NCBI GenBank assembly: GCA_941918925.1
Contig: OW799237.1
Location: 58,947,997 to 59,011,996 of the forward strand
DNA: 64,000 nucleotides
Source of the DNA: Phyto melanocephala
Lineage: Eukaryota > Arthropoda > Insecta > Diptera > Rhinophoridae
Direction: 5' to 3'
Shown piece after piece: positions 45,304-57,810 of the stretch. The notes under the pieces are model-generated. The model saw nothing but the letters and a program-made list of their open reading frames with translations. It searched no databases and was not told the origin of the DNA. A program made the translations under genes and the position numbers. Each line of letters opens with the position of its first letter. The first letter of the stretch is position 1.

Positions 45304-46939
45304 GGAGAAGTTCCTTAATTAATTACTTTCTCGTTCACAACCAAAAAAAAAAAAAAACGCACAGAAATGATTCAATAGTAACTTTGTTGAATCTTTTCTT
45401 CACAGTCTGAAAGAAACAAAAGAAAAAAGGAATTATTAACAATTTAATAAGAAAAAGAAGACTTTTTTGTTGATAATCTCTGTAATTTCATTACATAATT
45501 TAATATTGAATCGTATTTAGCTTTTGCCATAAAATATTTTCTCATTTCGTAATCTCAAAGTAGAAGAAAAAGTAATTCCGCCATGGTGTGTCAGTGCCCA
45601 CTTTTTATCATAATTCTATTATATTTATGACACCAATCTAATGTGTGTAAAACATGTTTGAATAAATTTACTGTTCTTTAGAATTGAACACAATTCTTTG
45701 AGAGCAATAGAAAACATAACAAGCTTACTGTCATACATCTTACTTTTTATTTCGATAACTATGCAAATTCTATCTTTTGTAAGTTTTTAAATATTTTTAT
45801 TTATTTACTTTTATTCATCCGTATTCCGTTCTGGAAGTGGTAGTTTGCAGCTTCGAAGTGTGATTATAATTATTATTGCCTAAAATGTATTCTCTTAAAT
45901 ATTATGTTTAAAAATCTTAAATGCTATCTACTAGTTCCATTGTGTTAATAAATACTTATTTTAGTATTTCATCACCTACTTATTTCTTTTTTGTTTGTTT
46001 TGTCTATGGATTACATATGCCTAAAGACTGAACTTAAATATCAAACAAGTTAACGGTTCAAATATAAAATAATATTTAATATATAGTTTAGCGATTTAAG
46101 TTTAAAATAGAATTTCTTTTCACAGTATTTTTACATTTAATTTTGCTGATAATGTGATAGAAGTTGTTAAAGTTTTCATATATACGTTGAAAGTCGTATG
46201 ATTAGAATAGTTGGATCTATTGTATTTGAAGCTCTAAACACTTAGACGACAGCAGACAGCAAGCAGCAATATGTCAAGAATAAAATCCACGTGTTTAAAT
46301 GAAAACGATTATTTTGACGACAGCACGACTGCACAACAGCGTTTGCTGCTCCTGACAACTAAGGCTATTTTCTATTTTAACGGGCAGCAGAAAACAAATA
46401 TAGTGTTGCCATTATGGAAAATTAAGAACACAAACTTATTTTTAATATTAAACATAAAAGAACATAACAAAAACACAATGAAGAAATAAATTTATGTGTT
46501 TTTATAGTTTTTCGTGTTATTATTACATTTTGTATAAATAACTTTAATTTAATTCATTATAAAATATATATGCGGCATTCCTGAAATTTGTTTTGCTAAA
46601 ATACACATCAGCTAATTATTATGTTGTTGCTGTCTTCAAAATAATTATGCATTAGAGCTTGAAATTGAGAAGACTCAAGTTTCATGTTGATCGGATTGGG
46701 ACGTAACAAGACATTTTACTTGGCAGGAATTCAAAATCAGCATCCCCTTAAACTATGCCTAGCACAAATGAAAATCTCAACGTTAAACAAAGTTGATAAT
46801 TTTAGAAATTTCATTTAAGACCACGTAGACAAAAAATTACAAATTTCTGTTGGACGGATTCACAACTTTCAATGTGAATATAATAATAAGAATCCTATTC
46901 TACAATAGGTCGAACTGGCGAAACAATTATTCGCAATAT
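45304..46939. other. AT-rich DNA upstream of candidate first exon
   Basis: Contains a 72-codon plus-strand frame at 46271-46489 (MSRIKSTCLNENDYFDD, then STTAQQRLLLLTTK) whose first half is fairly coding-like but has no known motif and no clear donor. Otherwise AT-rich and unassigned. Confidence 0.35.
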
Positions 46940-48430
46940 AAGAATTTAAAAATTATTTCCACTTCATTTTTATAAAGTCATTTTAACCTTTAGCTTTACT
47001 AACAACTAACGAAGCATTGTCACACAAATTAAACTGGCGATCAAGCAAACTACCAAGATCAGGAAAGTACAGAATTTTGTCAAGATTATTTTCTCTAATG
47101 CAATAAAATAAATCAAATTTTTTAAAACTGAAGCAGAACATACGCTCACATTTTTTTTATATTCATTTCCACTAAGTTAACTTCACACCAATTAAACAAA
47201 TTTCTTTTTATCAAACCGAAGGAAAAGTTAATTTTTAGGATTTTAGAAAAAACGAAAAAACTTTGACATCATTAGCATATATTAATATATTAGAGTCCTG
47301 TATAACTGAGATATGGCCAAGATGACAACCTTATAGAATGACAGAAACAACTTTATTACCATCATCCAAACTTTACTTGTTGAGTTCTATCACACAAGTA
47401 AGAACCTTTTTACTGTTATATCCGAAAATCCCATTAACTTATTAGGCCATTTATAATAAAGGATCCGCCAAATAACTTTTTTTTTTTAAATGTGTGGCAC
47501 GTAGCGCCGTCCTGTTGAAACCAAATGTTGCCAATATCCTCCTCATCAATTTTTGTAAACAAATTTCGTTCAACATAACCCGATAACGATCGCCATTGAC
47601 TACGGTCACTTCTGGCTTTTTTTCGAAGAAAAAATGACCCAATTATGCCTCTTGACCAAAATCCGCACCAAACAGTGACTCGTTTTGGGTGTATCGTGTA
47701 TGTATTTCCCAGCGTTGCTCAAGCGTATACACAACCATATTCGTTCAGCGGAAGGATAAAACTAATTATCTGTCAAATCACACATGAGCTAAGTGTTACC
47801 ATTCACGAAATAAACACTAGTTGAAAAAAACGTTTGATGGCGGACCCTTTAGTAGTTAGTTCCAAAATATTAATCATTGTAAAACTAAATTTAAGAAAAC
47901 CATGTTGACACGATGACAATGTCGAGGAAATCTGATTGTATATATTTTCAAAAAATTCAGACATAGCCCTTAACAATGCCACGACAGATAAGCATTTTAG
48001 TTTTAATACCGCTTTTAAATAACGGAATAATATTAGATAAATTCCAGATCAATTATACGAACTTTAATTTAATGGATTTGTTGAAGATATCAGTAAACGG
48101 ATAACATGAAGATTCTGCAAAATTTTTAAGTACGCAATTAAGTATTCTATTCGGACCAGCATTAAAGGAATTATTTTGTGAATTTAAATTTGATTGAACC
48201 GTTTTATAGGTAATATTTCAGAACTGTATACCAGAAGATTCAGGTATAATAAAGGTGTAAGATCTCTTGTTATCATACACTTTTCTAAAGCAGATTATTA
48301 AAAAAAAATGCAGCAAATAAATTGGCTTCAATTGATCCATATTACTTGATTACCACAAGAGCGTCGTTTGAAATTAACGATTTATGATTTGATCCCAATT
48401 TCGACTTCATATGGATGATACAATAGATTG
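46940..48430 (-). pseudogene. Jockey/CR1-like LINE RT remnant, split by a mariner
   Basis: The minus strand shows ordered RT motifs: a FAAFFF linker, GPNRILNCVLKNFAESS (normally GPDGIPxxxLKxC), FNKSIKL, SNIIPLFKSGIKTK, CRGI and a degraded QHGF region. An interruption at 47452-47857 follows. Then come GYNSKKVL, GCHLG (normally QGSHLGP), the active site YADD degraded to YANDVKVF, a KKCERMFCFS block, and FPDLGSLLDRQF with VSKAKG. Stops and frameshifts are many. The interruption is a mariner MITE, so the LINE predates it. Confidence 0.75.
47452..47857 (-). mobile_element. Internally deleted Tc1/mariner-type element inside LINE
   Basis: Terminal inverted repeats TTATAATAAAGGATCCGCCA (left) and the inverse of TGGCGGACCCTTTAGTAGTTA (right) bound 406 bp. 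The minus strand encodes PKRVTVWCGFWSRGIIG, then frame-shifted FFFEKKPEVTVVNGDRYRVM, and KIDEEDIGNIWFQQDGATCH (second catalytic aspartate). It ends soon after at the TIR. First and third catalytic blocks are missing. TIRs match the family at 8075-8649. Confidence 0.85.
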
Positions 48431-49393
48431 TTGTTAGCTTGCACTTAGTAAATATAAAAACATTTGGTATCATCTCATGCATGTGTTTCTGTATCCAATG
48501 AACACGCAGACAATGGTTATTCTATATCGTCAAGTACCGATTATATTTATATTTTGTTCGGTTCAAAGTTGACTCAAATAAACTCAAGTAACATGATCCT
48601 CAATAAGTGTGGATAATATAAGAGACCTGCATTACTGCATTCACTTCTTTAAACAACAATGACTTTAGCTTAACTTTGTGATACTATTTAAGTACCACAC
48701 AGCAAACACCAAATGAAGAAGGCAAATGGGAGAGAGAAAATATCATTCAATAGTTATGCATTCATTAGAATATGATCACCAACCTAAAATCATGCACTCA
48801 CTAAAACGAATACACATGTTTTTTCTTTGGCTATTGCACATAGAGCAAAAATATATATAAAGCGAGAGTAGATTGCAAAAAGAGAAACTAGCATTGAATG
48901 GAATGTTTTCAGTGATTCAACTTTCGCGCAATAATTTTTTTTTATGTGTAATTTGGTGCTTGATTGGTCTGCTTCCGTTTTGCCTTATTTATGTGGTACA
49001 TGTTTGAAACATCTGATCTAAAAATTAATAAGTAATAAAAATAAATAAAAAATTTTAACAACAGTTAATCTTTATCGGATAAAAATTAGAGTAAAAGTAT
49101 TTTTTGAATTTAGAAATTCTTATATACTTTTAATAGGGACATTCATTCAAACTGTCAAATTCCCTTCCTTATATTTTTCAAACTTTAAATTTAATTTAAA
49201 ATTTTGATGTAGGTTTTTTGCATTCTTAAAAATCACCTGATTTTCAATGTTTGTGCCTTCAGTACAGTCAAAGAGTTTTTGGACCGCTATAACAAATATT
49301 CCAATAATTTGATCAGACTTTATATCTTATTAAAGCGATCTGTTTAATGTTCCAACTGCACCCAACAAAAAAATAAACATGACGAGGAAATAA
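48431..49393. other. AT-rich non-coding DNA
   Basis: No feature recognised apart from CAGTACAGTCAAAGAGTTTT near 49260, which vaguely recalls a Tc1-type terminus without a partner. Confidence 0.4.
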
Positions 49394-50043
49394 TTTTGCA
49401 GGAGTTCAACTAATGATACAGTGATTTAATTTTGGTGAAAACACTAATGATTTTAATTTGGGTATACTCTTATAGCGCATGAATAAATTTATTAACTGCA
49501 GTCCGTTCTAATAAGTGCACAGAACTCATGCGTATTTAGTGAGAAACAACCAATGTATCATGAGTTGATGATGTTTGCTTACATTACCCGTTTAAGATTT
49601 AGAAGTTCTGAAATCGTAATTCACTTTACACTAATTTTGTTTACGGCTATGGCGATACGTGTGCGTATAAGTATTATTGATATTTTGTATTTAATATTAC
49701 TACCACGTACCGTTAGATTGGGATTTCTAATGTTTCTATTTTGAAATTAATGAAGACGACGCTTTAACAATTAAATTTTTGAGTTTTAGTAACAAATAGA
49801 TTCTTTCGGACAGCATATTATATTCTCTTCTGTACAGCAAACTTTTTTATTGTTTTCCCCAACACAATCTAGTTTGGCCTCATGTCTGTATGAGTATTTC
49901 GAAGAAATTATATTGATCTTCACAAATATTTAAAGAAATTCAGAGATTCTCAGCAAAATATCAATGACAAAAAAGTAAATTTGCAGGGGTTTGACTGGTT
50001 ACGAAGTGACTAAATTAAGGTGAAGCACTAATGATTTTAACAT
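49394..50043 (+). repeat. Pair of diverged direct repeats
   Basis: 49394-49460 and 49980-50043 share TTTGCAGG, GTTC/GTTTGACT, then AAGGTGAAGCACTAATGATT-like sequence with substitutions. The intervening ~520 bp are unassigned. Either flanks of an old insertion or a segmental duplication. Confidence 0.4.
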
Positions 50044-50914
50044 TAGCGTGTCATGGAAGAAAATGTGTTTACATGAATATATTTTCTTGAAAAATCTTTT
50101 AAAATTAAAAAGATTTAATGCTGAATTTAATACCTATTTATTGTTGGTATAGTATTAATCAGATTTGTACTACAAATTTATTGACATCAAGTAATCAAAA
50201 GAAATTCCACAATGCAAAACTGACCGCAAAAGATTATCGAAATAAATATTTTTTTCGTAAATGGAGCATTTATCTCTGAGTAGACTTAAATAAAAATTGT
50301 AGAATTTTTTTTAAACAATTAGGAGTTAAAAAATTTTTAACTTAAAACTGATTTAAAATTTTTCAAAAGCATTATACAAAACAGTTCTTAGAATTCCTAA
50401 AACTAAAATCTGTGTAAAAAATTTTTCTTTGCAAAACAAATACTTGTACTTAACATACATTATAACGCCATTTCCATTTCTATTTTCTGCAATGCAATTG
50501 TGATAATTAAAATGAAAAAAAAAATCTTTAATACGAAAGGAAAATTTTTCAGTACAATTTGCAACTTCAGAAAAATTATTGGAAATTTCTTAAATTAAAT
50601 CAGAAATTTCTAAGATATAATTGGTACTTTCTGAAAGACATTTAGAAACGGTGTAGTAAAAACTATACGTTTTCAAATTTCAAAAGCACAATCTTTTTCT
50701 AAAAGTTTATTTCTAAAAGTACAAAACTACTGCATTTGAATCACTATACCTTGTTGCTAATCAATATTAAAGTGGCTTATTATAGATCTGAAGAAATATT
50801 CTTGAGCATCTTTCCAACGAAAAACAAGTTCTTTAAATTTTGTGTTATTGGTATATGTGTAACTTAAAAAAGTGGGATTATTTTTAAATTTTTAGAAATT
50901 TATTCAGAGTGTTG
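50044..50914. other. AT-rich non-coding DNA
   Basis: Nothing recognised; repeated AGAAATTTCT-like words between 50560 and 50640. Confidence 0.45.
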
Positions 50915-51470
50915 ACCATTATTAGCATCTCACGTGGATTCCTCGTTGTAAGCAGTCAATAACAAATCGAGCCATTTAAAAATGTCTTCTTTTGAAGTCG
51001 AGCGTATTCCAGGGAGAGCTTTCCGCAACGAATGAAAGAAGCAGTAGTCGAACGGAGCAAGGTCTGGACTATAAAGTGGATGAGACAGAACTTGATATTA
51101 CCTTTTGATTAAATAATTTCTAATATGCATTGCAACATTTGGCCGAGCTATGATGGAATATCATGGTTACATGTCTGGCCGCATATTTTGGGAATTTTTC
51201 GGCCAATTATGGCTTCAAATAAATAAATTGTATTCGGTATTTTAACTCTGTTATAATCTGGTTTAATTTGCAACAGCTCATTTTTGGTTGGCCTTTTTTT
51301 TCTATGCTAAAACCACCATTTCTGAAACTCACAAATTATCTCTCACATCTCTCGTTAAAATCGATGGAATGCTTTCACCTTAAGCACTAGTAAGTGCAAT
51401 CAGTGTGTTTCAGCGACACTTTCTAAAAATGACATTCATTGGCACAAGATCCAATATTTTTGAGGCAAAA
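50915..51470 (-). pseudogene. mariner (SETMAR-like) transposase remnant
   Basis: Minus strand: a decayed N-terminal half with a WWF..KKRPTKNELLQ stretch (second helix-turn-helix/linker). Next is IIARPNVAMHIRNYLIK, the degraded DNARPHVA block, and the well-preserved catalytic end VLSHPLYSPDLAPFDYCFFH (third aspartate in SPDLAP). SLRKALPGIRSTSKEDIFKW then LDLLLTAYNEES follow. This is classical mariner (HSPDLAP type) rather than the WFQQDGATCHT type of the other remnants. TIRs were not located; many stops. Confidence 0.75.
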
Positions 51471-53794
51471 AAAAAATTTTTTTCACAAATTTGTTCAATA
51501 AATTAGTTTAACTAAATGACAGTTATGTACCCTGCAAAGGAACATATGAGTACAACAACCTCTAAAACACAATGCTGAAAAATTTTGAAATTTTAGATCC
51601 TTCATTTAATAGCTTAGAAAATAGTCAGAGCAGTAGTCCTGTTTACATATACATGGCTCATAAACAATTAAACTTAATTTCTAAAAACCGTAGTCAAGGG
51701 TTTGGCCATAAAACTGTTTCCTACAACAATAATGATAAATCGAAATTAACTAAAAGTACTACTTACATACATTTACCTTAATTGGGATTTATGTAAATGG
51801 AATTTGCTTTTGTTATTTACGAAATAATGTTTTGAGACTCCTATCAACGGTCTTTAAATTATTATACCGTTTATTTCAAGGTTTAAAGATATCATACACA
51901 GCCTGAGATGTGTTCAATTACACTGTTCTCAAATGTAACTGAAAAATGCATGCAGACTTAAAATAAAATTTTATTTTTTAATTAAATAACTTCCGCAAAA
52001 ATACTTTTACATAACGCAATTGTACACAGGAATTCTGTTATTTTTTTAATATTTTCAATATTATTAATTTATTTAATTATCATCTTTATTTTTTTAAGCC
52101 ATCAATAGAAGAAAGGATTCAAAGAATCTACCAAAGTATTCATTAAAACATATTTAAAAGAATGTAGAAAGCACCTGTTCAAAATATAAAAATACTTGAA
52201 CTATTTTTAAAATTTCAATATAAAAGCATTTGTCGAATATTAACGAAGGCGGGGAGAGAAAATATTTAATACATAAGTTTAATGATGTTAAGACGAAAGT
52301 GAATGTTTGCATAATAAAGCGCTTTGTTATTGAAGTGTAGCTACTTTTTCTGTTCTACTATTTCTGAGAAAGCATTTTTGTGATGAAGTTTATTAAAAAC
52401 ACTCAAATTTTCCTTAAATGTTGATTTTCCTTCTTATTCTTTTCTTATTATCAACTTTTTGGTGTTGCTCTACGTAAGAATTTCATTAAGGAATATGACC
52501 TTGTTTAAACTTTAATTGCACAGACGACTTGATAATAAGGTTAAATAAACTCTTTCACACACAGAAGAGTACATAAATACATACAACGTGCTAACGTGCA
52601 TAAGCAAATAAACAACAGCAAAAAAGCAGGATATTAAAGCACACACACACACCACAGTTGTTGGAATAACAGGTATAGGTATAACCTACATAAAACAGCG
52701 ATACCAAATTCATCATCGTATTCATCATATATTTTTCTTGTTGGGCATAAAATGTTTTTTTTCTCTCGCTTTCTTTAATACTCCATATAAGTTTTTGCGT
52801 TCTTTCTTTAGTGTACAAATGAAAAAAAAGAGAAAAAACATTGCAGTGATATTATTCTAGATCTCAATTTTGTAAATTGGCTTTTATCTTAAAGCACTGT
52901 GTTTTCCTAACTTTTATTTTCTTAAAAACTTGACAGTATTTGCACTTTAAAATTGTTTGCTGTTATCTATTAAAATATACTAGTAGGACCTAATAATGAA
53001 CCAATCGACCGCAACCGAGTTGTAAATCATTTCTTAAAATATAAACTTATTTTTTTTTAATTAAAATAAATAGAGAAAAGTGTTTTCCGGTTTTATTTAA
53101 TTGGCTTAGTTTTTTACAACATGGCATTGTTACTTTAATATGAATTCTGGTAGGTCCTGCAGGTCTTAAAATTAAGGCATTTTTAAAGATGAAACTACAT
53201 ATATCACTCATCGTTAATTGTAGCATTATGACCATCGAAGACATTTACCCACAAAACAAAAAAAGTCAATACTTTCTGATTAAATAGTGTTGATTACGAA
53301 TTATCATCGCTACAAATATGACTATTCCGTTTATAACATTCGATGAGTTCACTGTAATAAACCATGATTTTTAAGACAAGTTTGAACAATTTGCCAGCAA
53401 TGCTTTTGCGTGAGTTTGCTCATTATAATTAGCCAACCAAAAAGTGCCAAACAGTGTTACAGAAAACAATAGTTTAGTAAAAAATTTAATTGGAAAACTT
53501 CATAAACGATCTAGGTTAAATCGCATAGAATATGAACGCGAAATTAAAAAGCGAGAAAACTAAAACATATTTTGTCATTTCACCCCCTACAGGGATTAAA
53601 AGCTCCCGCAATGTTTTTCATGTCATAATTTTTTCTACCTCTTATATTTCTAAAGAGCTAATGCATCCCCATAAAGCGTAAATGCGATTTCGCTTAAACG
53701 CAATAACATAAAATAATAAAAGTTCACAGGTCAAGAAAATTGTAAAATAACTTGATGGTATTGCCAGTATAAAAATTATACATTTGTAAAGGAC
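51471..53794. other. AT-rich non-coding DNA
   Basis: No gene or repeat recognised in 2.3 kb. A CA run lies at 52640-52652. Confidence 0.5.
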
Positions 53795-54004
53795 AAGTCA
53801 GTTGTTCGGGGGTTGTGGGTTCGATTTCCGCCGGAGACTCTGGAATTGTCTGCTTCTCTTTCTCTTCTGTCCTAAATATTTCTATTCTTATTCTATTCTT
53901 CTCTCTATTAAGGCGTCACAATGGACCGTAATGGTCTCCGAGTGAAGGTGTGAGGGTAACTTTGCACCAGCCTTACCTACCTACCTACATACCTACCTAC
54001 CTAA
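53795..54004 (+). mobile_element. tRNA-derived SINE
   Basis: Carries a good RNA polymerase III B box, GGGTTCGATTTCC (53817-53829), inside GTTGTGGGTTCGATTTCCGC, followed by a CT-rich stretch, AATGGACCGTAATGGTCTCC, and a 3' TACC repeat tail (53974-54003). The A box region is missing or degraded, so the copy is probably 5'-truncated. No target duplication found. Confidence 0.7.
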
Positions 54005-54780
54005 AAGAAATAAAAGTTTACATGTTATTTAGGATACGGTTTCTCAGCAACAAAATATATTTAGCAGCTAACGTATTTTAGATTTTTGTTAAGTATTTCT
54101 TATTTTTGCATACGGCCAAAAATCTCTTATACGTTATATATTTCAAAGTTTAAGAAATTTTTAATTAAATAAATTAAATCATTTCTTTTTGGTAAATGCA
54201 TATCTGCTTACCCTCAACCCTTTATTCTAATTTTGTACAATAGGTCAAGTTTAAGATTGTATACGCCATACACATACACGTATATAAATACACAAATAAA
54301 AACATACACAAATAAATGATTGCATATATATGACCTTATTTAAGTTTAAATAGACAGCAGTGTCATGACAGAGACCTAGAATAAATGTATTTCACTTTTC
54401 TGTGCCATAGAAATCGAGCAGAAAATTGTTATGAACACTCTTATCCTTTGCTGTCAATTTTAATGTATACTTACATACATACATACATACAAACATACGT
54501 GTAAATGAGAATGTTATGTTATCACAAACGTATGTTCGTCAACGTGTGTATACATGAGTATTATGATACTAGACAAACATTCGAATACCTAAGATTGTTA
54601 AATGTAAACTAAACATGTGATGGTAAGAGGCTTTTAAGACACAAACAAAAGTAATATGGATTTGATTCATTCCAACCGTCATTCATTCATACAAGAAAGG
54701 ACAAACACATAACGCTCATGCATGAGTAAAAGCATGTATTTTTTTTCGAATAACTTATAAATAAATATATGTACCTAAAC
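54005..54780. other. AT-rich DNA with TACA microsatellite
   Basis: CATACATACATACATAC at about 54470-54492. No other feature. Confidence 0.5.
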
Positions 54781-54860
54781 ATTGTCGTTCGTAAATTATT
54801 GTGTTCTATATGTATAGGTTTTATGTGTCACATAGAACATAGTAATTTACGAACGACGAT
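54781..54860. repeat. Short hairpin element
   Basis: ATTGTCGTTCGTAAATTATT and the inverted ATCGTCGTTCGTAAATTACT arms, about 32 bp each, continue through GTTCTAT and meet over a short loop. 80 bp, non-coding. Confidence 0.8.
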
Positions 54861-55204
54861 ATGTACATATGTATTAACAAGTGAACATAAATTAGTTTTG
54901 GGTTGATGAAATTATCGTTCAGAAAGATGCTCAGGCAGAAATTACGGCTGTTTCGAACTCCCTGTATAAACAAAACTTTGACACTTCCATATTTTCGATG
55001 TTTTAAATTTGCATTTACGGTAGTTTTTCTTTTTTATATTTATTTAGAAGACACATTGCAGTACCAGGGTACAACAATTGTTATTTTTCACAAAAATATC
55101 TCCTGAATTTTTGGAAGCTATTATTAATCAACTTAAATATTTGGATAAAAAAGAAAATAATAAAATGTATTTACAAAAATTAACGGGTTTTTTTGTATTC
55201 AATG
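54861..55204. other. Spacer
   Basis: A 67-codon basic frame at 54903-55106 has no known motif. Confidence 0.4.
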
Positions 55205-55354
55205 CAAATTTATTCATCAGGTAGTCTTAATTCGTCAGTTGATTTTTTTTTCTTGACTTATTTTAGACTTCAGCTGTCGAAGATAAAAAACTTTCAAACA
55301 CAAAATATGTAAACAAAAAAATTCTCTCCGGACTGCGATTACCTGATGAATATA
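55205..55354. repeat. MITE, TATTCATCAGGTA family, copy 2
   Basis: TTATTCATCAGGTA at the left and TACCTGATGAATAT at the right, with an interior alignable to 23992-24199 but about 58 bp shorter. Non-coding. Confidence 0.75.
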
Positions 55355-56757
55355 TAACTGTATCTGACAATACACGCTTATATAGAAACCAAGCCCTTAC
55401 CGCTACTTCGCCTTACTTGCCCACACATATTGACATTATTGGTTAAATTTAATTTTATTCGACAATTTAAAACGAAGTGGCTAACGACCTAAAATTTTCG
55501 CCACATGGTTTGTAAGAATACAAAACAAAAATCAGGAGGCGCTCATTATCTGCTACCATTACGGTGTTATGACTACACCCAGAAACAAATAATCAAATTC
55601 ATTACCAATTGAATGGTTTAGTTCTTGCAATCGAACGTTTCTTTTGTGGTTATAAAAATTATATTACAAGAATCATATTTCAATAATGCAGACTACATAT
55701 TTATATTTCGAAACGAAATTCTATAGATAAAATTCTATATCACAACTAAACAATGCGATTGACAGCAATTGTGGTATTCACCGATACCGGTTCTCTGTGT
55801 ACATTTCAAACCTATTTTAGCGTCGGGAAGGCGTTGTGCCGATTATCTCTTTTTGCCTGGGGCCTTCATAGACACATAAATATGTTTAACCCATTGACAC
55901 TGTTTGGGGATTGCAGCATTCATTTTTTAGGTGACCTGATATGGTGTACTCTCTGTTTTTCTGGAAGTTGTTCTTTTAAATTTTTTCCTTTGACTCATGC
56001 ATTACTCGTTTTCTTTTTGTTTGTGTATCATAAAAATGTTCTCTATATTTGTATAGGTTTTCTGTACTTCTCCTATTTATGTTTGTGTATATGTAAGAGT
56101 TAAAGCCGTTCGTTTATAATTGTAATAAAAGTTTTTCTTAGTATTGTTTAAAAAAAAAACCTGCAGCGAAGTAAGATCTTTAAAACCATTTTTCACTCTT
56201 AATAATTTATTTTTTAAGCCACATAAAACTACTTTAAAGTTAAATTTATAGTTAATTTAATTAAGTTTGAACAAAATGGATCATATAAGGCCAATTTATA
56301 ATTTTTTTAAATAATGACTATAAGGTTTAGTAGGTAATGTCGAACAAACACTGCAGGGTTTTAATGAATGAATTCATATTCTATATATTGCTTTTCCTGT
56401 TTGTGTTGTTATTTAATTCATAAATATTTGTGCACCAGTTCAGTATTGTTTTTTAGTTTATCTCCTCCTTTTTCTTTACTTTTTATAAATGTCCAAGTGG
56501 TATGTTTTTGTACCCATGACAAAATAATATTGGATTTATAAAGATTGTTTTGTTTTTTTTCTCAAATATTGTTTGTATCTGTGTTTATGTCTATGTATAT
56601 ATTATTGCAACTCTTTATAGGATTCTTTACGTTGGTCCAAAAACACAATTAGTGTATTCACTAGAAGTCCTAAATATCAAAACGTCATAATTTCATATAA
56701 TTTCAAAATTTTGGAAAAACTATGATACTTACGACATCTTGTAAATTTACTAAGTAG
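55355..56757. other. AT-rich non-coding DNA
   Basis: A 116-codon plus-strand frame (55753-56103) starting MRLTAIVVFTDTGSLC is cysteine and phenylalanine rich with no domain signature; probably random. Confidence 0.4.
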
Positions 56758-56945
56758 ATAACGGGTGTCCCAAAATTACCGCAAGAATTCAATTGAATAG
56801 AAAACATAGATTCATGTCTTCTGACAGAATTAATTTTATGAGTCTATTTACACGTTTTAGGGGGTCAATTCTGATCACTCAAACGAGAGAGTTGACGACC
56901 TGATGCAGTAATTGAATTGTTTCATTGACTGTAGCATGTGGTACC
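56758..56945 (-). pseudogene. Tc1/mariner-type 3' end remnant
   Basis: The plus-strand start GGGTGTCCCAAAATTACCGC looks like an insect mariner-type terminus. On the minus strand, inward of it, a frame reads PHATVNETIQLLHQVVNSLV, resembling the segment after the second catalytic aspartate (CHTAxETIxLL). The opposite terminus is missing. Confidence 0.45.
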
Positions 56946-56949
56946 GCCG

Positions 56950-57240
56950 CGATTTTGAGCACCAGTAATAGTCACTGCTTACTTTTTTGCTATGGGATCC
57001 AGTTATGGGATACTGCCTCAGAATCAAATATAGAAAAAATGCAAAGGCGACAAAATAAAATCCTCCTTAAATATTTGAGCATCCAAAAAGATCTAAAAGT
57101 CCCGATGGAAAATATGGTATTTCCAAAACACGTAACAAAATACATAAATTAGCTCGAAATTCAACCAAACTCACAAGCCCGCAACATCCTAACTTACAGA
57201 AGCCACACTCGGTTGAGATATATTTTATTCGAACTTTTTT
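56950..57240 (+). pseudogene. Jockey-clade LINE, RT C-terminal remnant
   Basis: The plus strand reads YGIQLWDTASESNIEKMQRR then QNKILL, the thumb segment typical of jockey-clade reverse transcriptases (YGIQLWGTASxSNIExxQRxQNK). DLKVPMENMV follows and, after a stop, LEIQPNSQARNIL, near the normal C-terminal end. Upstream RT is absent and the copy is truncated. Confidence 0.8.
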
Positions 57241-57245
57241 CTATA

Positions 57246-57358
57246 TATTAAATTTTAATGTGAACCATTTTTTATTTTGGCTTAAGTTCATTTATTCTTT
57301 TTTAAAGAATAAATTAACTTAAGCCAAAATAAAAAATGGTTCACATTAAAATTTAATA
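57246..57358. repeat. Near-perfect palindrome
   Basis: Two ~53-bp arms (TATTAAATTTTAATGTGAAC outwards, AAGTTCATTTATTCTTT at the turn) pair with one mismatch and almost no loop. It lies directly after the jockey remnant. Confidence 0.85.
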
Positions 57359-57555
57359 AATATAAATAATATATTAAATAAAAAATAAAAATAAAAAAAT
57401 TTAAAAAAAAATATAAAAAAATAAAAAAAATTTTTTTTTGGCTCAGCTGGGATTCGATGCCACGTTTTCTCTAACCAGTATACACGTTTGTATGTATGTA
57501 TGTTGTTGTTGTAATGTTGTTTTTGTGAAAAAAAAATCGAGGTGGTCGTAGTTTT

Positions 57556-57810
57556 TTGCTCATATCTCAGTTGTTTATTTACCGATGTTTCTGATTTTTA
57601 ATACCGATCTACTCCCAAATATTTCTGATATTTTAATACCTCACCCGGGTCCAGGCGATATCGGGGGGCTTAAAAAAGTTGATTTCAACATATACACAGA
57701 CAGACGGACAGACGGACAGACTGACAGAGCTTAATCGACTCCCCTATTCATAAGCTTTCAGAAAATATATACTTTATGGGGTCGGAAATGAAAATTGTAG
57801 AAACTTGTAA
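57556..57810 (-). mobile_element. Helentron-like repeat, TATACCCTTCAC subfamily fragment
   Basis: Minus-strand order TTTCATTTCCGACCCCATAA, TTTTCTGAAAGCTTATGAAT, CTGTCCGTCTGTCCGTCTG, TTGAAATCAAC, AAGCCCCCCGATATCGCC, CTGAGATATGAGC is collinear with 30498-30792. Both ends are lost. Confidence 0.7.

Noticed and set aside
49258..49290. CAGTACAGTCAAAGAGTTTT as a Tc1 terminus
   Set aside because: No inverted partner and no transposase within 2 kb.
55753..56103. 116-codon plus-strand frame with several cysteines
   Set aside because: Rich in F, L and C without domain pattern; likely random opening.
57438..57482. Minus-strand CTGGTTAGAG and GCATCGAATCCC as A and B boxes of a tRNA-like element
   Set aside because: Boxes are only about 10 bases apart, too close for a tRNA or SINE promoter; no cloverleaf.
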